Of a DNA stretch of 64,000 nt, positions 53,827-63,592 are shown one piece after another (the stretch's first letter is position 1; every line of letters starts with the position of its first letter). Source of the stretch: Motiliproteus sp036960175 (GTDB lineage: Bacteria > Pseudomonadota > Gammaproteobacteria > Pseudomonadales > Balneatricaceae). Both the position numbers and the translations under genes were made by a program. The notes beneath the pieces are model-generated. The model worked only from the letters and a program-made list of their open reading frames with translations, ran no database searches and was not told the origin of the DNA. The DNA is taken from assembly GCA_036960175.1 (NCBI GenBank), contig JBALWH010000008.1:1-64000 (forward strand). Direction: 5' to 3'.

Positions 53827-56800
53827 TTAATCCTCATCATCTTTTTGGCCCTCTTCTTGAGGGCTTTTTTTTGTCCAGTTCTCGGTGCCCTTTAGCTCCA
53901 TAAAGCGATGAAACTCTTCTGCGGGCTTTGGTGTACTAAACAGAAACCCCTGCATGAAATCACAGCCAAATCCCTTTAAGGTTTCTAGCTGGGCGATATT
54001 TTCAACACCTTCTGCAACCACTTCAAAGTTCATCAAGTGGGCCATCTCATTAATCGCCTTAGTAATCACGAAGGAATCATCGTCATTATTGAGATCCACC
54101 ACAAAACTACGATCAATCTTTAAGCGGTCAAGAGAAAAACGTTTCAGGTAGCTTAAGCTGGAAAAACCGGTGCCAAAATCGTCAATACTAAGCTTAACGC
54201 CAATCGCCTTAAGCGCGTCCAGCTGAACCATCACCGCCTCGGTATTTTTCATCATCACCCGTTCAGTCAACTCCAGTTCCAGTCGATCCGCCGGTATCGA
54301 GAACTCTGCTAACAAACCTTCGATCTCCTCAACCATGGCTCCGTTGATAAACTGTTGATAGGAAATATTCACCGCGATAGTAAAGCCCGGCCAAAGATCG
54401 GCATTCCAGCGCCGGTACTGCGTGCAGGCCTCTCTTAGCACCCAGCTACCTAATGCCTGAATGACGCCTATCTCCTCCGCCATGGGGATAAAGCAATCCG
54501 GCGGCAACAGACCTTTGTCGGGATGCTGCCAACGTACCAGAGCCTCAGCACCTACGACTTCGCCACTGAGAATCGATACCTGCGGCTGGTAGTACAGCAC
54601 CAATTCTTTTTGTTCCAACGCACGTCTGAGGTCCACCTCCATCTGCAAACGATCAGCCACTTCGGTATTGATACTGCTTTCATAAAATTGATGACCATCA
54701 CCACCATACTCTTTAGCCCGGTACATGGCCGCATCCGCATGGCGCAGCAGTTCACTCGAGCTGCCACCGTCTGCCGGATACAGGCTACAGCCGACGGATG
54801 CCGTCGTAATTACAGTATTTCCATCTATATCAATAGGCTGCCTAATAGCATTAAGGATCTGTTGCAGCAACCGCTGCACCGGAGCTAGGTCTTCCAACTC
54901 GGTCAGTACAAAGACAAATTCATCCCCCCCCATGCGAGCCAGAGTATCAACACTGCGGACAATGCCCGATAGCCGCTGGGCAACCTGCTTGAGAAGATTG
55001 TCTCCTCTTTCATGACCAAGACTGTCATTGATATATTTGAAGCGATCCAGGTCAAGAAATACCACTGCTACCTGCTTCCAGCTGCGCCTTGCGGTCTCGA
55101 CAGCATGATTCAGCCGGTTCAGCAGCAACGCACGATTGGCAAGACCGGTAAGGTCATCATGGGTAGCCAAATGCTCTAACTTGGATTCGTAGCTGATGCG
55201 AGAACTGACATCCTGAGACACGCCAACATAGTGACTGACCCTGCCAGACTCATCGCGCACGGGGGCGACATGTATCTCGTTCCAGAACGAGGCACCATCT
55301 TTGTGGTAGTTTTTTATCACCACCGTGACACCGGATTCGTTTGCCAGGGCTTGATTGAGCAGCCGCAGACCGTGCTGATTGTTCTCTCCATTACAAAGAA
55401 ACACGAGATTACGCCCAATCACTTCTTCAAGGGCATAGCCAGTCATCGCTGTATACGCCTTATTGGCGTAGACAATTGGGTGGTTGGGCTGGCGCCAATC
55501 GATAATAACAATTCCATTACTGGAAGACTCTAGAGCGCGGTGTTGTAGCCGCAGCTGCACCTCTGATTCACGTTGTACACAGAGATTTCGCTGGGTTTCA
55601 ATGCCATATCCTAGATCCATGGCCAACTCCAGAAAAAGGCCTACCTCCTGACTTTCAAAACGATCCATTGCTGAGATGACGATACCCAACACACCCAGGT
55701 TTTTTGCCCCAGCACGCAAACTAAACAACAGAATATTGTTACATCCATGCTGGCTAACAAAATCACCCCACCAGCGGCACGACGGCACCAATGCATCAAT
55801 AGCCAATTGCGCATACTCGACCGGAATCTGCGGCGAGTTCAACCCCTGCAATGTTTCCCTGGGCAGTTCAGAAGCGGAGCGAACACCTAAGCCAGCGACA
55901 TAACACTGCCCTAACTCCAACATCTGAGGCTCATCGCCACTTAAAAGGCTGACCCATGCCAGAGGATACTGACCGCTATCAACAATAATCCGGCAATAAT
56001 CCAGCAACAAATTTCGCTCATCCACAGCATGAATCAATGCATGATTAGCGCTACTTAGCACCCGATAGATACGGTTAAGGTGACGGATCTGAGTTTCAGC
56101 CTGATAGTGCTCACGCATATCGCGAATAATGGCCGTTACTATTTTGCGGCCATCACTGATCAATGCGCCAATATTTATCTCCACTGGGAATATGTCACCG
56201 GCTTTATTGCGTGCCTTGAAGCGATCTTGTCGATGTTTCTGTATAAAGCGACGATCAGATGACAAAAACTGCTGCCGATGCCCTACATGCTCTCCGCGCT
56301 GGGCCTCCGGTATTAGTATTTCTACGGCCTGCCCTACCAACTCCTCACGACTATATCCAAACAACAGCTCAGCCTGTCGGTTAATCAAGGAAATAACGCC
56401 TTGATCATTAGAAATGACAATCGCATCAGGGGCTGCTTCCAATACGATCTTATAGCGGGCTTCGGTGGTTACCAGATTTTGCTGGCTAAGCTCCAGATCA
56501 TTCAGCTTTTGCACCAGCTGGCTGAGCGTCCTGGCCTGATGAATTTCCGGTATTTCCTGCACCAGCGCTTGTACTAGAGAATCCGTATCAGGATGATCTT
56601 CACTGTGGTTTAGCACGGCATCAACGGTATCTAACAGATGGGGAAAGTCCTGGGGACTAATCAGGTAATGACTAACGCCTAAGCGGAAGGCCAGCTTCTG
56701 ATCTTCAGGGTCCAAAAAATGAGAAGAATAAAAAATAATTGGCAACGCTCGGAGTTCGGGCTCAGCGCGTAACTGACGACAGAGACCAAAGCCGTCCATC

Positions 56801-56982
56801 ACCGGCATCAAAATGTCGGAAATAACCAGATCAGGGGGAGATCGATGGATTTTGTCTAGAGCAACCTTACCGTTATCCGCCGTGGAAACCAGATAACCGG
56901 CATCCTGCAGCTGAATCCGTAACAGTTCTAGGGTAAACGATTCATCATCAACGACTAATATTCTAGCCTTGCGTCCATTCAT
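53827..56982 (-). CDS. REC-PAS-GAF-PAS-GGDEF-EAL cyclic-di-GMP signalling protein
   Basis: A 1051-residue soluble protein. The receiver (6-130) has Asp56 in VISDILMP but Ser109 where the Lys of a canonical receiver should be (HYLISP). A PAS domain at about 170-290, a GAF-like segment at about 310-460 and a second PAS (about 480-600, with GRNLVFLCNGEN) follow. The GGDEF domain is intact (ARMGGDEF) with an inhibitory RxxD site (RSVD) five residues upstream. The EAL domain is intact: EALVRW, DDFGTGFSSLSYL and AEGVE. It can in principle both make and break cyclic-di-GMP. The second PAS lacks a LOV cysteine. No membrane helix is present. It is convergent with csiV, and the final codons include the csiV terminator on the other strand. 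Confidence 0.94.
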   Translation of the reverse strand: MNGRKARILVVDDESFTLELLRIQLQDAGYLVSTADNGKVALDKIHRSPPDLVISDILMPVMDGFGLCRQLRAEPELRALPIIFYSSHFLDPEDQKLAFRLGVSHYLISPQDFPHLLDTVDAVLNHSEDHPDTDSLVQALVQEIPEIHQARTLSQLVQKLNDLELSQQNLVTTEARYKIVLEAAPDAIVISNDQGVISLINRQAELLFGYSREELVGQAVEILIPEAQRGEHVGHRQQFLSSDRRFIQKHRQDRFKARNKAGDIFPVEINIGALISDGRKIVTAIIRDMREHYQAETQIRHLNRIYRVLSSANHALIHAVDERNLLLDYCRIIVDSGQYPLAWVSLLSGDEPQMLELGQCYVAGLGVRSASELPRETLQGLNSPQIPVEYAQLAIDALVPSCRWWGDFVSQHGCNNILLFSLRAGAKNLGVLGIVISAMDRFESQEVGLFLELAMDLGYGIETQRNLCVQRESEVQLRLQHRALESSSNGIVIIDWRQPNHPIVYANKAYTAMTGYALEEVIGRNLVFLCNGENNQHGLRLLNQALANESGVTVVIKNYHKDGASFWNEIHVAPVRDESGRVSHYVGVSQDVSSRISYESKLEHLATHDDLTGLANRALLLNRLNHAVETARRSWKQVAVVFLDLDRFKYINDSLGHERGDNLLKQVAQRLSGIVRSVDTLARMGGDEFVFVLTELEDLAPVQRLLQQILNAIRQPIDIDGNTVITTASVGCSLYPADGGSSSELLRHADAAMYRAKEYGGDGHQFYESSINTEVADRLQMEVDLRRALEQKELVLYYQPQVSILSGEVVGAEALVRWQHPDKGLLPPDCFIPMAEEIGVIQALGSWVLREACTQYRRWNADLWPGFTIAVNISYQQFINGAMVEEIEGLLAEFSIPADRLELELTERVMMKNTEAVMVQLDALKAIGVKLSIDDFGTGFSSLSYLKRFSLDRLKIDRSFVVDLNNDDDSFVITKAINEMAHLMNFEVVAEGVENIAQLETLKGFGCDFMQGFLFSTPKPAEEFHRFMELKGTENWTKKSPQEEGQKDDED
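53848..53872 (+). terminator. Rho-independent terminator of mfd-csiV, inside the 3' end of the convergent gene
   Basis: GCCCTC (53848-53853), loop TTCTT, GAGGGC (53859-53864), then eight T residues. It faces plus-strand transcripts and lies within the final codons of the GGDEF-EAL gene on the other strand, where it encodes the KKSPQEEGQ tail. Confidence 0.85.
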
Positions 56983-57140
56983 AGCAGCATCTCGCAGCAG
57001 GCAATGCAGCGTTTGTTAGCATCTGGAAACAGGCCAGAACTACACTAAGACAGGATAGCTAATAGCATAGCAGCCACAAAAATACGGGGGCTATTTTAAA
57101 CAGACTCAGTTTCTAAATACGCAAAAGCAGGGCCGGGAAT

Positions 57141-59408
57141 CTATACACCACTTCGAATCAACCCACCCAGTCCGCGCTCATCCAGAGCCTGATTAAGCAT
57201 GGCACGAATTTCATCTTCGCTATCCATGCTAAGCGCGCGCTGGAGCAACTGTTCGGCCTCCAAAAAGGTAAAGGAACGAATCACATGCTTCACGCGCGGC
57301 AAACCGTGGGCGTTCATGCTCAGCGAATTAATACCCATCCCCATTAACAGCAGCACAGCAGCAGGATCTGCGGCCAGTTCACCACACAAACTCGCCTCCA
57401 AGCCGAGTTCCTTGCTGCTAGTGGTAATCAGATGCAACGCTCTCAGTACAGCCGGATGCAGGCGGCTGAACAGTCTTGCTACGTGATCATTATTGCGATC
57501 GACTGCAAGCAGGTATTGGGTCAGATCGTTAGTGCCTATAGAGATAAAATCCAGCTTGGGTGCTAAAAAATCCAGCAGAAACATGGTTGAAGGCACTTCC
57601 ACCATGATCCCTATCAGGGGCCGTTTAATAGCAAGCTCTTCCTCTGCCAGAGACGACAAGGATTTATCCATCAGCTCCAGAAAGCTATCCACTTCATCCA
57701 CGGAACTAACCATCGGCAACATGATGCGAAGATTATCCAGTCCCTCGCTAGCTCGCAGCATGGCCCTAAGCTGACCGCCGAAGATCTCTGGATGATCAAG
57801 AGTGAAACGCACACCACGCCACCCCAGATAAGGATTATCTTCCACAACGGGAAAGTAAGGCAGCGGCTTATCACCACCAATATCCAGCGTACGCATAGTT
57901 ACCGGGCGCGGATGAAACGCCTCTAATACCTTGCGATAAACCTGACACTGATGCTGCTCAGAAGGAAAGGATTCATGGATCATAAAGGGAATTTCAGTGC
58001 GGTAAAGACCAACGCCCTCGGCCCCCTTGCTCAAACCTGGCGACATGTCCGCTAGAAGACCAGTATTCACCAACAGCGATATCCGCGTACCGTCAGGCGT
58101 CTCAGCGGGCAGGTCCCGTAACTTATCGAGGGAACGATCGAACTCATCTTCCTGACGTGCCAGTCGGATATATTCCGCCAGCAGTGCACTGGAAGGCTGG
58201 AAGTGAACCCGGCCGCGATAGCCATCAATAATGGCACTCTGTCCAGCCAACTTGCGTAGAGGTAGCTCCCCCACTCCCATCACAGCGGGAACACCGAGAG
58301 CACCTGCTAATATAGCGGTATGGGAAAGAGCCGAACCTTGCTGACAGACGATACCAGCCAGATTTTCCAAAGGTATTTCAGCAATATCGGAAACGCTGAT
58401 CACCGCACCTACTAGAATAATCGGCTGGTCATATTGGGTGGGTTTAGCGTCAGGCTCAACTAGGTAGCGCAAGACTCGTAAACCTATATTACGAATATCC
58501 TCACCACGAGCCTGAAAATAAAGATCTTCCATGCCTTCAAAGATCGCGGCATGCTCTTCGATCACCAGTTTTAGCGCCGCCGGTGCAACCAGGCCATCAG
58601 CTATTTTATTACGAACCGTTTGCTGCAGATCATCGGACTCAAGAATCATCCGATAGGCTTCAAAGATGGCATGTACATCCCCAGGCGTATCCGCCATCTG
58701 CTCGTGACCTTGATCCAGTTCTTTACTAACAGAACCCAACGCACGATCAAATTCAACGAGTTCGGTCGCAATATCCAGAGAACAAAGCTCTTCCACATCT
58801 TTAAAGCAAACATTACCACCGGCTAAAGCCACCTTACCGATACCAACGCCGGGGGAACCAACAATTCCATCGACATGGGTATTCGCTTTTTTACCCTTCT
58901 TCAGTAATTTGGAGACCTTGCCACTATTAATCGCGTGCCCCAGCGTACCAGCAAGCTGGGCAGCCAAGGTGACTAGAAACGCTTCTTCTTCCTCGTCAAA
59001 CTGGCGGATTTGCCGCTGCTGTACCACCAGCACACCAACCACTTGACGATAATGTACGATAGGCGCACCCAGAAAAGAGTGATAATCCTCTTCATGGGTT
59101 TCAGGGAAGTAATGAAAATTAGGGTGCTGAACCGCATCATCGGTGTTCAACACCTGTTGGCGCTCGGCGATGGTTCCCACCAGCCCATCTCCTACAGGCA
59201 TTCGCACTGAGCCAACTGCAGTAGGATCGAGACCATCGGTACACATCAGCACTAGATCCTGGCTGTCTGCATCCATCAGATAGATACTGCAGACATCGAC
59301 GGCCATGACTTCCTTTGCTTGGCAGGAAATCAGTCGTAACGACTCATCAAGGGTTGATGCCCCGTTAACATCCTGAACAATCCGTCGCAAACGACCAAGA
59401 CTAGGCAT
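57141..59408 (-). CDS. ptsP: PtsP, phosphoenolpyruvate-protein phosphotransferase (PTS-Ntr enzyme I)
   Basis: A 755-residue enzyme of the nitrogen PTS. The N-terminal GAF domain (LGRLRRIVQDVNGASTLDES to about 165) is followed by the enzyme I region: HPr-interacting domain, phospho-His loop QQGSALSHTAILAGALG, and the PEP-binding TIM barrel with TLDIGGDKPLPYFP, GLYRTEIPFM and SLCGELAADPAAV. The ATG at 59408 has GGAG 8 nt upstream; the frame opening at 59423 adds five residues. It passes phosphate to NPr and PtsN, which are not in the window. Confidence 0.96.
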   Translation of the reverse strand: MPSLGRLRRIVQDVNGASTLDESLRLISCQAKEVMAVDVCSIYLMDADSQDLVLMCTDGLDPTAVGSVRMPVGDGLVGTIAERQQVLNTDDAVQHPNFHYFPETHEEDYHSFLGAPIVHYRQVVGVLVVQQRQIRQFDEEEEAFLVTLAAQLAGTLGHAINSGKVSKLLKKGKKANTHVDGIVGSPGVGIGKVALAGGNVCFKDVEELCSLDIATELVEFDRALGSVSKELDQGHEQMADTPGDVHAIFEAYRMILESDDLQQTVRNKIADGLVAPAALKLVIEEHAAIFEGMEDLYFQARGEDIRNIGLRVLRYLVEPDAKPTQYDQPIILVGAVISVSDIAEIPLENLAGIVCQQGSALSHTAILAGALGVPAVMGVGELPLRKLAGQSAIIDGYRGRVHFQPSSALLAEYIRLARQEDEFDRSLDKLRDLPAETPDGTRISLLVNTGLLADMSPGLSKGAEGVGLYRTEIPFMIHESFPSEQHQCQVYRKVLEAFHPRPVTMRTLDIGGDKPLPYFPVVEDNPYLGWRGVRFTLDHPEIFGGQLRAMLRASEGLDNLRIMLPMVSSVDEVDSFLELMDKSLSSLAEEELAIKRPLIGIMVEVPSTMFLLDFLAPKLDFISIGTNDLTQYLLAVDRNNDHVARLFSRLHPAVLRALHLITTSSKELGLEASLCGELAADPAAVLLLMGMGINSLSMNAHGLPRVKHVIRSFTFLEAEQLLQRALSMDSEDEIRAMLNQALDERGLGGLIRSGV

Positions 59409-59751
59409 CCCGCGTACTCCCATAGATCCGTGGTTACCGAGAAAGATCCCGGCATTCTCTAATACTTAATCATCCCATACTAAAAAGAAAGCCGTATGAC
59501 CGCTTTATGTCGAGGATTTCTGTAAAGAAAACCGCCCCTAGATAAACAGGCAACGACTATGCACGAACATAGCTTGCTGCTGTCGCATCAATGGACAAGC
59601 AATGATGCGAATCGCCAAAATAATGGCTAAGTATCTATCTCCATGATTTTTCTGACACTTGTCTCTTAACGGACCCTAGAATCCACCGATTAGCTAGAAT
59701 CACTACTAGGAACGCCCACTGCGGCACTAGGTCTTTCACTCTTGTCTGGGA

Positions 59752-59757
59752 TATAAT
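59752..59757 (+). promoter_or_regulatory. Putative -10 element of the miaB operon
   Basis: TATAAT at 59752-59757 lies 44 bp ahead of the miaB ATG. No convincing -35 is found at 16-18 bp. The rest of the 393-bp divergent region (59409-59801) shows nothing clear, and I see no ptsP promoter. Confidence 0.45.
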
Positions 59758-59801
59758 GGCCCGTTTTATTCAGGCAATATTTCTAAGTAGGTAAGTTGTC
59801 C

Positions 59802-61148
59802 ATGGCCAAGAAGTTATTCATTAAAACCCACGGTTGTCAGATGAATGAGTATGACTCATCTCGAATTGCCGATCTGTTGGGAGAAAGCCATGAGATGGAG
59901 ATTACCGACAACGAAAAAGAAGCCGATGTACTGCTGCTGAATACCTGCTCTATCCGCGAAAAAGCCCAGGACAAAGTGTTCCACCAGCTGGGGCGCTGGA
60001 AAAAACTGAAAAATAAAAATCCCGAGCTGATGATCGGCGTTGGCGGCTGCGTTGCCAGCCAGGAAGGGGATGCGATTCGCAAACGCGCGCCTTATGTGGA
60101 TATGGTTTTCGGTCCACAGACCCTGCACCGCGTTCCTGAAATGATCGACCTGACATCTCAAGGAAAAAGCGGTCATGTCGATGTTAGCTTCCCGGAAATT
60201 GAAAAATTCGACCGCCTCCCTGCCCCGACTGTCGAAGGGGTTGAAGCTTTTGTATCAGTAATGGAAGGCTGCAGCAAATACTGCACTTTCTGTGTCGTAC
60301 CCTATACCCGTGGCGAAGAAGTCAGCCGCCCTGTTAACGACATCCTCGTTGAAGTAAACCAACTCGCCGAACAGGGTGTTCGAGAGGTCAACCTGCTAGG
60401 CCAGAACGTAAACGCTTACCGTGGTGACGATGGCCAGCAGGGATTAGTCGACCTGGCCGAATTGATCGGCTACGTAGCAGCGATTGATGGCATTGACCGT
60501 ATTCGCTTTACCACATCACACCCGATGGAATTTAGCGACAGCCTGGTTGAAGCCTTTGCCAACATTCCAGAACTGGTAAGCCATGTTCATCTGCCGGTAC
60601 AAAGCGGCTCCGACCGCATACTGATGGCCATGAAACGCGGCCACACCGCCCTCGAATACAAATCGATTATCCGCAAATTACGCAAGATCCGCCCCAACAT
60701 CAGCTTGTCCTCTGATTTTATTATCGGCTTCCCCGGCGAAACTGATGCTGACTTCGAAGACACCATGAATCTGATCCATCAAATCGGTTTCGATCACTCC
60801 TTTAGTTTTGTCTACAGCCCCCGCCCTGGCACTCCTGCCGCGGAACTGCCAGACAATACCGAAGCTGAAACCAAAAAACAGCGATTGTCACTACTACAAC
60901 GACGCATTATCAGCCAGGCCATGGATATCAGCCAGGCGATGCTGAATTCCGAGCAACGTATCTTGGTCAGCGGTTATTCGAAGAAAGACCCCGGCATGCT
61001 GCAGGGACGCACAGAAAATAATCGCGTCGTTAACTTCTCCGCGATTGACCCTGATTTGATTGGCCATTTCGCGACGGTAAAGATACGCGAAGCCTACGCA
61101 AACAGCCTGAGAGGGGAACTGATCTCCTCAGAACTTGATCAAAACTAG
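59802..61148 (+). CDS. miaB: MiaB, tRNA (N6-isopentenyl adenosine-37-C2) methylthiotransferase
   Basis: A 448-residue radical SAM enzyme that adds methylthio to i6A37 of tRNA. The N-terminal cluster cysteines are in KTHGCQMNEYDSSRI, LNTCSIREKAQDK and GGCVASQEGDA. The radical SAM motif is GCSKYCTFCVVPYTRGEE. The C-terminal TRAM domain is at about 375-440. The ATG at 59802 fits the family start (AKKLFIKTHGC). Confidence 0.97.
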   Translation: MAKKLFIKTHGCQMNEYDSSRIADLLGESHEMEITDNEKEADVLLLNTCSIREKAQDKVFHQLGRWKKLKNKNPELMIGVGGCVASQEGDAIRKRAPYVDMVFGPQTLHRVPEMIDLTSQGKSGHVDVSFPEIEKFDRLPAPTVEGVEAFVSVMEGCSKYCTFCVVPYTRGEEVSRPVNDILVEVNQLAEQGVREVNLLGQNVNAYRGDDGQQGLVDLAELIGYVAAIDGIDRIRFTTSHPMEFSDSLVEAFANIPELVSHVHLPVQSGSDRILMAMKRGHTALEYKSIIRKLRKIRPNISLSSDFIIGFPGETDADFEDTMNLIHQIGFDHSFSFVYSPRPGTPAAELPDNTEAETKKQRLSLLQRRIISQAMDISQAMLNSEQRILVSGYSKKDPGMLQGRTENNRVVNFSAIDPDLIGHFATVKIREAYANSLRGELISSELDQN

Positions 61149-61244
61149 TAGTATGACTATTACTACCTTATAAAAGTATTTTATTAGCAGAGTTACCCAG
61201 GCTGAACCCATCCGGGGTAATCTAACAAGAGGTTTGAAATTTCC

Positions 61245-62273
61245 TTGCCCACAGAAAACGCAATCCGTTTCACACTGGAGCCTGACAACCCCACCCACCT
61301 TGCCAACCTATGCGGCCAACTGGATGAACATCTCCGGCTTATCGAAAAACGTCTTGGCATTCAGATTCTGAATCGTGGCAACAATTTCCAACTGCTAGGC
61401 GATAATCAGACTGCCAAGATCGTCTCCGATATTCTACAACAGCTGTACAATGACGCCAAAACCGGTACGCAATTAACGCCCGATATGGTCCATCTATCAC
61501 TACAGCAGGCAGATATCGAAAATAAGGTTGAACATGGCCACCCATATACTTCTGCGCAGACCAGCAATTTATCGATACAGACCAAGAAAGCGCTGATTCG
61601 AAGCCGCGGCCCTAATCAACAGCACTACATCAAGAACATCCAGGACCTGGACATCAACTTCGGTATCGGCCCTGCGGGCACAGGCAAGACTTTCCTAGCG
61701 GTAGCCTGCGCGGTCGATGCTCTCGAACGGGAACAGGTAAGGCGCATCCTATTGGTTCGCCCCGCGGTTGAAGCCGGTGAAAAACTTGGTTTCCTGCCCG
61801 GCGATCTAAGCCAGAAGATCGACCCTTATCTACGCCCTCTGTATGACGCTCTTTATGAGATGCTTGGCTTTGATACCGTGTCTCGCCTGATTGAACGCAA
61901 CATCATCGAAGTAGCACCACTGGCCTATATGCGTGGACGCACTCTGAACCACTCCTTTGTGATTCTTGACGAAAGCCAGAACACCACGCGCGAACAGATG
62001 AAGATGTTCTTAACCCGCATAGGCTTTGGCTCCAGTGCAGTGATCACCGGCGACATTACCCAGGTAGACCTTCCCAAGAGCACAGAGTCCGGACTCAAAC
62101 ACGCCATGAAAGTACTGGATGGCGTGGCCGGTATCGGCTTCACCCACTTCTCTGCCAAAGACGTTGTCCGGCACCCGCTGGTACAGCGTATTGTTCAGGC
62201 TTACGATACCTTTGATTCTATCTCTCATCTCGATTCTTCTTCCAACAGCCAGAGCAAACCTTCGCAGCCATGA
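61245..62273 (+). CDS. ybeZ: PhoH-like ATPase YbeZ
   Basis: A 342-residue PhoH family NTPase. Walker A is IGPAGTGKTFLAVACA and Walker B is FVILDESQNTT; ITGDITQVDLPKS lies in the sensor region. An N-terminal KH-like part runs to about residue 110. The start is TTG at 61245, matching the family N-terminus (IRFTLEPDN); AGAGG is about 12 nt upstream. It acts with YbeY in rRNA maturation and ribosome quality control. Its stop overlaps the ybeY start (ATGA). Confidence 0.95.
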   Translation: MPTENAIRFTLEPDNPTHLANLCGQLDEHLRLIEKRLGIQILNRGNNFQLLGDNQTAKIVSDILQQLYNDAKTGTQLTPDMVHLSLQQADIENKVEHGHPYTSAQTSNLSIQTKKALIRSRGPNQQHYIKNIQDLDINFGIGPAGTGKTFLAVACAVDALEREQVRRILLVRPAVEAGEKLGFLPGDLSQKIDPYLRPLYDALYEMLGFDTVSRLIERNIIEVAPLAYMRGRTLNHSFVILDESQNTTREQMKMFLTRIGFGSSAVITGDITQVDLPKSTESGLKHAMKVLDGVAGIGFTHFSAKDVVRHPLVQRIVQAYDTFDSISHLDSSSNSQSKPSQP

Positions 62274-62734
62274 GCATCTATGTAGATATACAGTTGGCGA
62301 CGGAAGTCAGCGAACTACCCTCCGAACAACAGCTACTGAGCTGGACTGAACTAGCGCTGGATAGTCGTCGTAGCGACGCCGAACTGACTATCCGTATCGT
62401 TGACGAACAAGAAAGCCAAACCCTGAATAATGACTACCGCGGCAAGGACAAGCCGACCAATGTCTTATCATTTCCCTTTGAAGCCCCGGAGGGTGTCGAG
62501 TTAGACTTACTGGGGGATCTGGTCATCTGCGCCCCAGTGGTAGTGATAGAAGCTCAGCAGCAACACAAAAACATTGATAATCACTGGGCTCATATGGTCA
62601 TCCACGGTACTCTGCATCTGCTCGGCTATGACCATATTGAAGATGATCAAGCCTTGGAGATGGAATCCCTAGAAACGCAGTTATTAGCACAGATCGGCAT
62701 TGCCGATCCATACGAGAGGCAACAGCAACAATGA
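62270..62734 (+). CDS. ybeY: Endoribonuclease YbeY
   Basis: A 154-residue metallo-RNase for 16S rRNA 3'-end maturation. The zinc site is HGTLHLLGYDH (H-x3-H-x5-H), and YRGKDKPTNVLSFPFE is a family block. It overlaps ybeZ and corC by 4 nt each, so the three are coupled. Confidence 0.96.
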   Translation: MSIYVDIQLATEVSELPSEQQLLSWTELALDSRRSDAELTIRIVDEQESQTLNNDYRGKDKPTNVLSFPFEAPEGVELDLLGDLVICAPVVVIEAQQQHKNIDNHWAHMVIHGTLHLLGYDHIEDDQALEMESLETQLLAQIGIADPYERQQQQ

Positions 62735-63588
62735 GCGAAGATCGATCGACGAACGGCCAGGGTAATAAATCCTGGCTGGAACGACTCGCCCAAACTTTCT
62801 CTGACGAACCCAAAGACCGAGTGGAGCTGCTAGCGCTACTGCGCAATGCAGAAAAGAGCCAGGTTCTGGACACCGAAGCCCTGAGCATTATCGAAGGAGC
62901 CCTCGAGGTTTCCGATATGCAAGTCCGCGAAATCATGGTGCCACGGCCTCAGATGATCGTCATCAACGCGGAATTAAGTCCGAAAGAATTTCTACCCGAT
63001 ATGATCGCAGCAGCGCACTCCCGCTTCCCGGTTATCGGCGAATCTCCCGATGAAGTCATCGGCATCATGCTAGCCAAAGATCTACTGCCCTATGTCATCA
63101 AGGGCATCGATAGCTTCGATATCAACAACCACCTTCGCGTGGCAACTTTTGTTCCGGAAAGTAAACGACTCAATATCTTGTTGGAAGAATTTCGGGCCAC
63201 CCGCAACCATATGGCTATCGTAGTAGATGAATATGGTGGTATAGCTGGCCTGGTCACCATCGAAGACGTTCTGGAACAGATCGTCGGTGAAATCGAAGAT
63301 GAATATGACGAATATGACGAAGATTCTCATATCAAAAAATTCGAGAACAACGGATACATTGTCAAGGCCTTAACGCCAGTCGATGATTTCAACGAATACT
63401 TCAAGTCCGAATTAGACGAAGATGAGTTTGACACTATTGGTGGCATCGTCACCCAGCGGTTTGGACGCTTACCTCAAAAAGAAGAATCGGTAGACGTTGG
63501 CAACTTTACCTTCAAGGTAGTTAACGCTGATAATCGTCGCATTCGGCTATTGCAAGTAACGCCTCTGAAAGAGCCTTCCAGCGCCTGA
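62731..63588 (+). CDS. corC: CorC/YbeX, CBS-domain protein
   Basis: A 285-residue cytoplasmic protein. Two CBS domains are seen: the first with MVPRPQMIVINAELS, the second with YGGIAGLVTIEDVLEQIVG. A C-terminal CorC_HlyC domain follows (FNEYFKSELDEDEFDTIGGIV). It lacks the DUF21 membrane domain. In this family it is linked to Mg2+/Co2+ efflux and to ribosome function beside ybeY. Confidence 0.95.
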   Translation: MSEDRSTNGQGNKSWLERLAQTFSDEPKDRVELLALLRNAEKSQVLDTEALSIIEGALEVSDMQVREIMVPRPQMIVINAELSPKEFLPDMIAAAHSRFPVIGESPDEVIGIMLAKDLLPYVIKGIDSFDINNHLRVATFVPESKRLNILLEEFRATRNHMAIVVDEYGGIAGLVTIEDVLEQIVGEIEDEYDEYDEDSHIKKFENNGYIVKALTPVDDFNEYFKSELDEDEFDTIGGIVTQRFGRLPQKEESVDVGNFTFKVVNADNRRIRLLQVTPLKEPSSA

Positions 63589-63592
63589 ATCC

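Noticed and set aside
55370..55420. LOV photosensor in the second PAS domain (GRN..FL motif)
   Set aside because: The motif reads GRNLVFLCN; the flavin-binding Cys expected after GRN is Leu.
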